NCBI RefSeq assembly: GCF_013179735.1
Contig: NZ_JABMEG010000001.1
Span: forward strand, 2,976,001-3,040,000
Source: Permianibacter fluminis
GTDB lineage: Bacteria; Pseudomonadota; Gammaproteobacteria; Enterobacterales; Permianibacteraceae
Reading direction: 5' to 3'
Length of the DNA: 64,000 nucleotides
The notes below the pieces were generated by a model. It worked only from the letters and a program-made list of their open reading frames with translations. It was not told the DNA's origin and ran no database searches. Numbering within the stretch: the first letter of the stretch is position 1; every line of letters starts with the position of its first letter. The position numbers were made by a program, and so were the translations under genes. Positions 49,570 to 57,363 of this stretch are shown piece by piece.

Positions 49570-51240
49570 ATGGAAGCGAACCGCATACAGCTAAGTGGCA
49601 TCGGCAAGCGCTACGGGGATATCACGGTTCTCTCGGATGTCCACGTAGCGGTTCGGGCTGGAGAGATTCTCGCCGTCGTGGGTCCGGATGGTGCAGGCAA
49701 GACTACCTTGATGCAAATTCTCGCCGGCATCCTGAGTCCGAGCACTGGGCAGGGCACGGTGCTCGGTCATGATCTGAATCGCAGTGCAGAGCGTGTTGCA
49801 GCCAGTGTTGGCTACATGTCGCAGGGATTTACCCTCTACGATCAGTTGACGGTGCTGGAAAACATCGCGTTTTCCGCCGGTATTCGCGGACTTCCGGACT
49901 CCCTCTGGCAACAGCGCGCGGTGCAACTGCTCGACATGGCGGGACTGAGTCGGTTCACGGCGCGGCGCGCGGGCGCACTTTCCGGCGGCATGCGCAAAAA
50001 ACTTTCGCTGTGTTGCAATCTTATTCACGAGCCTCAACTTCTGATCCTGGACGAACCTGGCTTGGGCGTGGATCCGCTGTCCCGACGGGACCTGTGGCGT
50101 ATATTGATGGGCTATCGCAGTAGTGGTGTCAGCATTGTGGTGGCCACCTCGTACCTTGATGAAGCCGATGCCTGCGATCACGTACTGCTATTGGCAGAGG
50201 GCCGAACGGTCGGCACGGACACACCGGCTGCGCTCAAAGCTCGATGCAATGGTCGCGTGTACGAGTGGCCTTTGGCGCAGCCATCGCCGTTGCCGCTCGA
50301 CAATTGGCGCAGCCACAAGCAATTGGTCGACCGACATCACGTCGTACTGCGAGAGCGGCCGGTAACCGCGCTGCCCAACGCCGTGCTGCTGGAACCCAGT
50401 TTAGAAGATGTATTTGTCGATTTGACCGGAGGCAACCAGCCGAATATTGCAACAGGCGGCATGGGACCAGCGCACTCCACTCGCCATGCCTTAAAAGGCA
50501 TATCCGTGGTAGCGCTGACCATCCGGTTCGGCGCTTTTACGGCAGTGGATGCGGCGTCAGTGAGCATTGAGCCGGGGAAAATTGTCGCCTTTCTCGGCCC
50601 CAACGGAGCCGGCAAGACCACGTTGATCCGTTCCCTGTGTGGGCTGCAAAAACCGAGCTCGGGCCATGCCACCGTCGCCGGATTTGATGTCCGGACTGAG
50701 CGACGGGCGCTACGCGCCCATATTGGCTACATGTCCCAGCATTTTTCGCTCTATCCGGATCTCACGGCGCAGGAAAATCTGGACTTCTTTGCCAGCGCTT
50801 ATGGCATGGACCGACGGGCAGCAACCGCCGCAATTGCCTGGGCATGTGCAGTGACGGAGCTGGTGACCGATGATCACTTTGTTCGCGACATGTCAGGGGC
50901 CACCCGCCAACGGCTGGCGCTCGCCTGTAGTCTGTTGCATCGTCCCGCAGTGCTCTTTCTCGATGAGCCCACGTCCGGGGTGGACCCGCAATCACGCTAT
51001 CGCTTCTGGTCGGTGATTCAGCAGCTGGCCGCAACGGGAGTCACAATCGTCGTCACGACGCACTATCTGGCGGAGGCAGAGTATTGCCATCGCATCTGTC
51101 TGATGCACAACGGCCACCTCTTTGCTGATGGCACGCTGCCGCAGCTATGTCAGCGGTTTGGCTTGGCAGCCGACAGCTCGGTAGAAGAGCTCTTTATCGC
51201 CGGCATAGCCGCCGAAAATGCCAATCGAGATGCGGCATGA
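49570..51240 (+). CDS. Tandem ABC ATPase of an ABC-2 exporter (YbhF-like)
   Basis: A 556-residue protein with two fused nucleotide-binding domains. First: Walker A GPDGAGKTT (residues about 38-46), LSGGMRKK signature and ILDEPGLGVD. Second: GPNGAGKTT (about 344), signature altered to MSGATRQR (from LSGGxxQ), and FLDEPTSGVD. The second half has one Walker B Glu as usual. The tandem form and linkage to two ABC-2 permeases match YbhF. The altered second signature may indicate a degenerate ATPase site. Confidence 0.9.
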   Translation: MEANRIQLSGIGKRYGDITVLSDVHVAVRAGEILAVVGPDGAGKTTLMQILAGILSPSTGQGTVLGHDLNRSAERVAASVGYMSQGFTLYDQLTVLENIAFSAGIRGLPDSLWQQRAVQLLDMAGLSRFTARRAGALSGGMRKKLSLCCNLIHEPQLLILDEPGLGVDPLSRRDLWRILMGYRSSGVSIVVATSYLDEADACDHVLLLAEGRTVGTDTPAALKARCNGRVYEWPLAQPSPLPLDNWRSHKQLVDRHHVVLRERPVTALPNAVLLEPSLEDVFVDLTGGNQPNIATGGMGPAHSTRHALKGISVVALTIRFGAFTAVDAASVSIEPGKIVAFLGPNGAGKTTLIRSLCGLQKPSSGHATVAGFDVRTERRALRAHIGYMSQHFSLYPDLTAQENLDFFASAYGMDRRAATAAIAWACAVTELVTDDHFVRDMSGATRQRLALACSLLHRPAVLFLDEPTSGVDPQSRYRFWSVIQQLAATGVTIVVTTHYLAEAEYCHRICLMHNGHLFADGTLPQLCQRFGLAADSSVEELFIAGIAAENANRDAA

Positions 51241-52328
51241 AGACGCAGCGCATTCGCGCGGTCATCGCCAAAGAAAGTCGTGAGCTGGTACGCGATCCCG
51301 TTACGATGTGGCTCTGTTTCCTGATGCCGCTTGTCATGCTGTTCTTGTTCGGTTACGCCGTCAATTTGGATGTTGAAGACATCAAACTCGGCGTGCTGGA
51401 TAACGACCGCACAGCAATGAGCCGAGATCTGATTGATCGATTCACCGCCAGCCACTATTTCCGGTTGATTGAAGATCTGCCAAGCCCCGCTGCTGCTGAG
51501 GAGCGGCTACGGCGTGGCACCTTGAGTCTTGTGCTTGTTATCCCACCCGGAACCCAGCGACGTCTGGCACGCAGCGAAACCGCACCGATCCCAATATTGG
51601 TCGATGGCAGCTATGCCGCAACCTCGCTGCTGGCCGCTGGCTACGCGGAGACCATTGTCACGAATTATGTGGCTCAGCCTGCGCGCATCGAACCTGTCGT
51701 GCGGGTTTGGTACAACCCATCGATGAAGAGTGTCAACTACATCATTCCTGGATTGTATGGCGTGATTCTGATGGCATTCCCGCCGCTTTTGACGGCGCTC
51801 GCCATTGCCCGCGAACGAGAGAGCGGCACTATTCAGCAGATCTATGCCTCACCTTTGACCACCTACGAGTTCATGCTTGGCAAGTTGGTGCCGTATGCCA
51901 TCGTCGCATCGCTGGAGATGGCGCTGGTCGTTGGTCTCGGCTACGCCTGGTTTGATGTTCCGTTTGTTGGCAATCCGTTGGAGCTCCTCGCCGTTGCAGT
52001 GCTGTATGTGCTGATTACTGTAGGCATCGGCCTGCTGGTTTCCACACTTGCCAAAACTCAAGTCGCCGCGATGCTCATCGCACTCATTATTGCGCTGATG
52101 CCATCTTTTCTGTTTTCAGGCTTCCTGTTTCCTGTGTTCAGCATGCCGATGCTGATCCAGATGTATGCACGAATATTCCCCACCAGCTACTTCATCGATT
52201 TCTCTCGTGGTGTTGTGCTCAAGGGAGTAGGGGTCGAGGTGCTCTGGTTCAATGTACTATGGCTGGCAATTTATACCGTGGTGATATTTTTGCTGGCCGC
52301 GCGGCTGCTGAAGAAAAAGGTAGCGTGA
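51237..52328 (+). CDS. ABC-2 type permease (YbhS-like)
   Basis: A 363-residue permease starting at the ATGA overlap with the ATPase stop. It has one N-terminal helix (WLCFLMPLVMLFLFGYAVNL), a large periplasmic domain (to about residue 165), then five helices with the ABC-2 signature RERESGTIQQIYASPLTTYE. It forms the transmembrane dimer with the next gene product. Overlapping stop/start indicates stoichiometric translation. Confidence 0.85.
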   Translation: MKTQRIRAVIAKESRELVRDPVTMWLCFLMPLVMLFLFGYAVNLDVEDIKLGVLDNDRTAMSRDLIDRFTASHYFRLIEDLPSPAAAEERLRRGTLSLVLVIPPGTQRRLARSETAPIPILVDGSYAATSLLAAGYAETIVTNYVAQPARIEPVVRVWYNPSMKSVNYIIPGLYGVILMAFPPLLTALAIARERESGTIQQIYASPLTTYEFMLGKLVPYAIVASLEMALVVGLGYAWFDVPFVGNPLELLAVAVLYVLITVGIGLLVSTLAKTQVAAMLIALIIALMPSFLFSGFLFPVFSMPMLIQMYARIFPTSYFIDFSRGVVLKGVGVEVLWFNVLWLAIYTVVIFLLAARLLKKKVA

Positions 52329-53458
52329 TGGCGACCGCTACCGTACTGGTTGGTTTGCTGAAAAAAGAGTTCGCCCAGTTTTTTCGGGACAAAATCATGA
52401 TGTTTGTGGTGCTTTGGCTGTACACCGCCGAAATCATACTGTGCCCGTTGGCATTAACCTTTGATGTCAAGCAGTCGCCGCTGGCGATCATCGATCATGA
52501 CGGCAGCCCTGCGTCACGCGCTTTGATCCAGCACTACACGGCTACCGACGCGTTTACCTTGGTCGGCATGCCTGCCCAGGAGACGACGGCGGAGGCCTGG
52601 CTCGATCAGGGGCGGGTGCAAATAGTACTGGTTTTGCCGCGCGGGTTTCACCGGTCATTGCTGCGAGATGAATCGGTGTCATATCAGGTGTTGCTCGATG
52701 GCAGCAATGCCAATGTGGCCGCCAATGTCCGTGCATATGTCCACCGCATCAATGCCCGATTCGCCCGCAACAGTGGCTACGTGCGGGCTGAAACCAATGT
52801 GCTGATCCGTGACCGGCGACTCGAACCGCGGGTCCGGGTTTGGTACAACCCGGAACAGTCCAGCACCCTGTTCATGGCACTGTCGATGATTGCCTTGGCG
52901 GGGATGATGGTCGGCGTTGCGCTGCCTGCGGCGTCCTTGGTACGGGAGAAGGAGCAGGGGACTATCGAGCAGTTGCTGGTCACCCCCATTCATGCGTGGC
53001 AATTGTTTCTGGCCAAAACGCTGCCGCCGTTGGTGATGTGCCTACTGGCGATCTTTCCCACCGTGTTTGTCGCGACCCTCCTTTTCGATGTGCCGATGCG
53101 TGGCAGCTTCATTTTCTTGCTGGTGGAAAGTGCGGTCTTTCTGGTCAGTGCCATCGCGCTGGGCGTCTGCATCGGCGTCTACAGTCAAACCTTGCAACAA
53201 TCACTGCTGCTGTCGTTTTTTGGCCTGTTCCCCATTCTGTTCTTGTCCGGCACGGTAACGCCGATCGAGTCGATGCCGACTGCGCTGCAGCATCTGTCAC
53301 TGCTGAGTCCTTTGCGCTACTACATGGACATGCTGTTAGCCATTTTCTTGAAAGGCGCCGGATGGCGCGAGCTTTGGCCGCAGACCATTGCCTTGCTCGC
53401 GCTAGGCGGAAGTCTTTTCACCTTGTCGCTGTGGCAGTTCCGTCGGCGGTATATGTGA
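52328..53458 (+). CDS. ABC-2 type permease (YbhR-like)
   Basis: A 376-residue permease starting one base into the previous stop. Same topology as its neighbour: N-terminal helix, periplasmic domain, and C-terminal helices with VREKEQGTIEQLLVTPI. Together the adaptor, ATPase and two permeases form a complete tripartite ABC exporter, probably using a TolC-type factor. A 39-base gap separates it from the small downstream gene. Confidence 0.85.
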   Translation: MATATVLVGLLKKEFAQFFRDKIMMFVVLWLYTAEIILCPLALTFDVKQSPLAIIDHDGSPASRALIQHYTATDAFTLVGMPAQETTAEAWLDQGRVQIVLVLPRGFHRSLLRDESVSYQVLLDGSNANVAANVRAYVHRINARFARNSGYVRAETNVLIRDRRLEPRVRVWYNPEQSSTLFMALSMIALAGMMVGVALPAASLVREKEQGTIEQLLVTPIHAWQLFLAKTLPPLVMCLLAIFPTVFVATLLFDVPMRGSFIFLLVESAVFLVSAIALGVCIGVYSQTLQQSLLLSFFGLFPILFLSGTVTPIESMPTALQHLSLLSPLRYYMDMLLAIFLKGAGWRELWPQTIALLALGGSLFTLSLWQFRRRYM

Positions 53459-53497
53459 GCTCGCTTTCATGTTGATTTTCGAACCCAGGAGAATGTG

Positions 53498-53836
53498 ATG
53501 AATCGTTCTGCTTACCCCGACAGCAGCGCCGCGTTGGCGCACCGGACCTTGACGCTCACTGGAGTTGAACGCGGCAATGTCAGCAAGGTGCTGGCTGAGG
53601 TTGAAGTGCTCGCCGGTGTCCACGAAGTGACCTTGGCCTTGGGTGACAACCGGATTCACCTGCATGTCAATGAGCGATTCGATGTCGCCGCCTTGCGGCA
53701 GATCGTTACGCGACTGGGCGTTTCGCTGACGCCGGACACCACAGAGGCGGCGAGCGTGCAGTCGGCGAAGGCTAGCGGTTCTGATGCGAGATCCTGTTGC
53801 GAATCGAAAAACAAGGACGGTCGTCATGGAGCATGA
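53498..53836 (+). CDS. Small protein with an HMA-like fold lacking metal cysteines
   Basis: A 112-residue protein. The middle (LTGVERGNVSKVLAEVEVLAGVHEVTLAL...IHLHVNE...DVAALRQIVTRLG) has the beta-alpha-beta-beta-alpha-beta pattern and gap between strands of heavy-metal-associated domains, but the CxxC loop is absent (position of V-E-R-G). The only Cys pair is in the tail (RSCCES). AGGAGAA lies upstream. It overlaps the AMP-phosphorylase gene by 11 bases. A role in regulation or chaperoning is possible; the domain assignment is by fold pattern only. Confidence 0.55.
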   Translation: MNRSAYPDSSAALAHRTLTLTGVERGNVSKVLAEVEVLAGVHEVTLALGDNRIHLHVNERFDVAALRQIVTRLGVSLTPDTTEAASVQSAKASGSDARSCCESKNKDGRHGA

Positions 53837-55340
53837 CAACAGCAACCAATTGCGGGTCCGTCGAATGGGTATAGACACCCACCAGCAGGCTATTGCCTTC
53901 ATGTCTCGCGATTGTCATGTGTGCCGTTCGGAAGGCTTCAACGCTTTGTCGCGTATTGCACTGCGAAACGGACAGCTGGAAATCATCGCGGATCTGGACA
54001 TCGTTGAAGGCGATGGCTTGCCGCATGGAGCGGTGGGATTGTCGGAAGCCGCCTGGAAATTGCTGAAGGCTGAGGACGGCGATTTTGTCCATGTGTCACA
54101 TCCTGCACCGCTGACCTCTCTCGGTTCAGTTCGAGCCAAGTTGCACGGCCAAGCGCTTGATGAAGCTGCCTATCAAGCGATTCTGGTCGACATTGTTGCG
54201 GGGCGCTACAGCGACGTCCATTTGACGGCATTCATCGCGGCCTGCGCTGGCAAACCGATGACCGTCGCGGAAATAGGCGGTCTGACCTCGGCGATGGTGA
54301 CGGTAGGCCAGCGATTGGAGTGGGGCAGCGCAGTTGTGCTCGACAAGCACTGTGTCGGCGGTTTGCCGGGCAACCGGACCACGCCGCTGGTGGTGGCGAT
54401 CATCGCGGCAAACGGGCTGCTGATCCCGAAAACGTCCTCGCGCGCGATCACATCACCGGCCGGTACCGCCGATACGATGGAGGTGCTTGCACCCGTCAAC
54501 CTGACGTTGGCGCAGATGCGCGCGGTGGTTGAACGAGAGGGCGGTTGTGTGGTCTGGGGCGGTGCCGTCAGCTTGAGTCCAGCGGACGACATTCTGATCC
54601 GGATCGAACGTGTTCTCGACATCGACAGCGAAGCACAACTGGTTGCGTCCGTGCTGTCAAAGAAAGTGGCAGCCGGCGCCAGCCATGTGCTGATCGATAT
54701 TCCGGTGGGGCCCACCGCCAAACTGCGTGATGCCAGTGCGGCCCAACAATTGGCCGCGCTGTTGCACAGCGTGGGCGACAGGGTCGGACTCACAGTACAA
54801 ACCCATCTATCTGACGGCACACAACCGGTCGGTCGTGGTATCGGTCCGGCACTGGAAGCGCACGACATCTTGGCAGTATTGCAGGGCCGTGCCGACGCGC
54901 CGCGGGATCTGCGTGAGCGGGCAGTGCAACTGGCGGGAAAGTTACTGGAACTAGCGGGAACGCCAACGGGTCAGGGCTATGCATTGGCGTGCGCTACGCT
55001 CGACTCTGGCGCCGCCTGGCACAAATTCCTGGCGATTTGCGACGCCCAGGGAGGACTGCGTCAACCACCGGTAGCACCACAGCAGTATCCCGTCGTGTCG
55101 GAACGTGCTGGCCTCGTGTGCAGCATCGACAACCGGGTTCTCGCCCGCATCGCCAAACTGGCGGGTGCTCCTGGTGCCGCCGCGGCCGGTATCACCCTTC
55201 ACGTTCGGCTTGGCGATCAGGTCACCCCAGCTCAGCCGCTTTTCACGGTCCACGCCGAAACCCGCGGCGAACTCGCCTACGCACTCGATTACTACCGTCA
55301 GCATACCGATGTCATTCAAATCAGTGAGGAGCGGCCATGA
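53826..55340 (+). CDS. AMP phosphorylase (thymidine-phosphorylase family)
   Basis: A 504-residue enzyme. The archaeal-type N-terminal domain (about 90 residues) precedes the catalytic core with DKHCVGGLPGNRTT, which matches the phosphate-binding loop of AMP phosphorylases, and TSPAGTADTMEVLAPVNL. Such enzymes convert AMP plus phosphate to adenine and ribose 1,5-bisphosphate. It is coupled upstream to the HMA-like gene and downstream to the PRPP-synthetase-like gene (ATGA). Ribose-bisphosphate isomerase and RuBisCO, its usual partners in archaea, are not in the window, so the product likely goes elsewhere. Confidence 0.85.
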   Translation: MEHDNSNQLRVRRMGIDTHQQAIAFMSRDCHVCRSEGFNALSRIALRNGQLEIIADLDIVEGDGLPHGAVGLSEAAWKLLKAEDGDFVHVSHPAPLTSLGSVRAKLHGQALDEAAYQAILVDIVAGRYSDVHLTAFIAACAGKPMTVAEIGGLTSAMVTVGQRLEWGSAVVLDKHCVGGLPGNRTTPLVVAIIAANGLLIPKTSSRAITSPAGTADTMEVLAPVNLTLAQMRAVVEREGGCVVWGGAVSLSPADDILIRIERVLDIDSEAQLVASVLSKKVAAGASHVLIDIPVGPTAKLRDASAAQQLAALLHSVGDRVGLTVQTHLSDGTQPVGRGIGPALEAHDILAVLQGRADAPRDLRERAVQLAGKLLELAGTPTGQGYALACATLDSGAAWHKFLAICDAQGGLRQPPVAPQQYPVVSERAGLVCSIDNRVLARIAKLAGAPGAAAAGITLHVRLGDQVTPAQPLFTVHAETRGELAYALDYYRQHTDVIQISEERP

Positions 55341-56248
55341 CGACACCACTTTTGTTCACATTGGATGGCAATACCCAGCTGCAGCAAGGATTGCAAACGT
55401 TGTTGCATGTTGAGCGTGGGGATTGCCTGGTCCGGCATTTTCCAGATGGTGAAAGCTATGTTCGGGTCCTGAGCGATTGCCGCGCCCGCGATGTCATCGT
55501 GTTGTGCAGTTTGTCGCAACCCGATCAGCGTGCACTACCACTGTTCTTTATGACCGATACGTTGCGGGAGCTGGGCGCACGGTCGGTGGGTTTGGTGGCC
55601 CCGTATCTTGGCTACATGCGGCAAGACACCCGCTTTCACCCGGGCGAAGCGATCAGTTCACAGTTGTTTGCCCGCTATCTAAGCCAGCACATTGACTGGC
55701 TGGTGACGGTCGATCCGCACCTGCATCGCTATCACGCGCTCAACGAGATCTATTCCGTCCCGCACCACCTAGTGCATGCGGCGCCGCTACTGGCGACCTA
55801 TATCGCACAATCGGTTAGCCGACCGCTGCTGATTGGTCCTGACAGCGAAAGCGAGCAGTGGGTGGCCGCCGTCGCGACAGCGGCTGATGCGCCGTTTCAG
55901 GTGTTGCACAAGACTCGTCACGGTGACCGCGACGTCAGCGTTTCGGTGCCCGACACGGAGCGCTGGCGTGCTCACACTCCGGTACTGGTGGACGACATTA
56001 TCTCAACCGGCCATACCTTGATCGAAACCATTGGTCATCTCAAGACCGCCGGACTTCGCGCTCCCGTGTGCATGGCCGTGCACGGCATCTTTGCCGACGA
56101 TGCGCAGGCCCGTCTGCTCGCGGCTGGCGTCGAGCGAGTAGTGACCTGCAACAGCATCGCCCATGCCACCAATGCAATAGATTTGGGACCGCTACTCGCC
56201 GACGCCGTAAAGAATCTTTTGCCCTCTGCCAGCGACAGTTTGCTGTGA
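55337..56248 (+). CDS. Ribose-phosphate pyrophosphokinase (PRPP synthetase)-family protein
   Basis: A 303-residue PRPP-synthetase family protein. The N-terminal half has FPDGESYVRV and YLGYMRQDTRF, and VDPHLHRYHALN provides the His of the ATP site. The C-terminal phosphoribosyl loop is PVLVDDIISTGHTL. Canonical enzymes make PRPP from ribose 5-phosphate and ATP. It sits between AMP phosphorylase and acetate kinase, with both overlaps, so it may use ribose bisphosphate or run in reverse to feed pentose phosphate. Specificity is inferred from context. Confidence 0.85.
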   Translation: MTTPLLFTLDGNTQLQQGLQTLLHVERGDCLVRHFPDGESYVRVLSDCRARDVIVLCSLSQPDQRALPLFFMTDTLRELGARSVGLVAPYLGYMRQDTRFHPGEAISSQLFARYLSQHIDWLVTVDPHLHRYHALNEIYSVPHHLVHAAPLLATYIAQSVSRPLLIGPDSESEQWVAAVATAADAPFQVLHKTRHGDRDVSVSVPDTERWRAHTPVLVDDIISTGHTLIETIGHLKTAGLRAPVCMAVHGIFADDAQARLLAAGVERVVTCNSIAHATNAIDLGPLLADAVKNLLPSASDSLL

Positions 56249-57363
56249 CCACGATTCTGGTTGTGAACAGTGGCAGCCGAAGTGTTCGGTTGGCGGCTTA
56301 TCGTCTCGATGTTGGACGAATCAGCGTCATTGCGCGGGCGCATGTTGATGACCAACACAACGAGCAACCTGTGAACGCCGTGTTGGAACAATTTCCGACG
56401 CCTGACATTGTTGCGCATCGGTTGGTTCATGGTGGTGACTGGCTGACGGGTCCGCGCTGGTATCGTCCCGAACAACAAGCACAGCTTGATGCGCTGGATG
56501 CCCTGGCGCCACTGCACAACCCCAAAGCGCGCCAGTGGCTTGGCCACACCCAACAGCGTTGGCCTGCGGCGCAGCAAGCATTGGTCCCGGACACCGGTTT
56601 CTTTCATCAGTTGCCTGCGGTGGCGAAACAGTTGCCATTGCCAAGGGCGATCACCGAACGTTTTCAGTTGCGCCGGTATGGTTTTCACGGCTTGGCACAT
56701 CAGGCGCTGTGGCGAGCGCTGCAAGACGCAAGCCCCGATCTGGCTGCTGGCCGTGTGATCACGCTGCAGCTTGGCGGTGGCTGTTCGGCGGCAGCGCTGC
56801 GCGCCGGTGTGCCGCTCGATACCTCAATGGGTTTCACGCCGCTGGCAGGGTTGATGATGAGCACCCGCCCCGGCGATCTTGACCCCGGGGTGATCCTGCA
56901 GCTGCTTACTGAGCTCTCCATCGCAGAAGTCAGCACTTTACTGAACCAGCAATCGGGACTACTCGGGGTGTCGGGGTTGTCAGCGGATATGCGGAATCTG
57001 TTGGCCAGTGGCAGCGCCGAGGCGGCCTTTGCCATTGAGTCCTTTTGTTACCGCGTTCGTCACTATCTGGGGGCCTACGCTGCCGTACTCGGCGGTGTCG
57101 ACGCCATCGTGTTTGGCGGCGGGATAGGTCTCAATAGTGCTGCCATCCGGGAACGGATCCTGGTGCCGATGACATGGCTCGGTGTTGATTTTGATCCCAT
57201 CGCGAATGGGGTAGAAGAACGCTCCGTTGGCAACCGCAGCTGCATCACACGCCCCGGCAGTAAGGTCGCCGCTTTTGCCATGGCAGCCGACGAGGAACAA
57301 CTCTTAGTCGAACACGTGCTGCAATTGCAACCAGAACAGGATTCTTCCCATGGACCAGCATGA
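56245..57363 (+). CDS. ackA: Acetate kinase family protein
   Basis: A 372-residue ASKHA-fold kinase starting at a GTG overlapping the previous stop (GTGA). It retains VNSGSRSVR at the phosphate-1 site, HRLVHGG, FHGLAHQ, the adenosine motif LQLGGGCSAAALRAG and FGGGIGLNSA. It is about 30 residues shorter than typical AckA and diverges in the N-terminal loop. It should interconvert acetyl phosphate/ADP and acetate/ATP, using the acetyl phosphate from the phosphoketolase encoded next, whose ATG overlaps by 14 bases. Confidence 0.85.
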   Translation: MTTILVVNSGSRSVRLAAYRLDVGRISVIARAHVDDQHNEQPVNAVLEQFPTPDIVAHRLVHGGDWLTGPRWYRPEQQAQLDALDALAPLHNPKARQWLGHTQQRWPAAQQALVPDTGFFHQLPAVAKQLPLPRAITERFQLRRYGFHGLAHQALWRALQDASPDLAAGRVITLQLGGGCSAAALRAGVPLDTSMGFTPLAGLMMSTRPGDLDPGVILQLLTELSIAEVSTLLNQQSGLLGVSGLSADMRNLLASGSAEAAFAIESFCYRVRHYLGAYAAVLGGVDAIVFGGGIGLNSAAIRERILVPMTWLGVDFDPIANGVEERSVGNRSCITRPGSKVAAFAMAADEEQLLVEHVLQLQPEQDSSHGPA

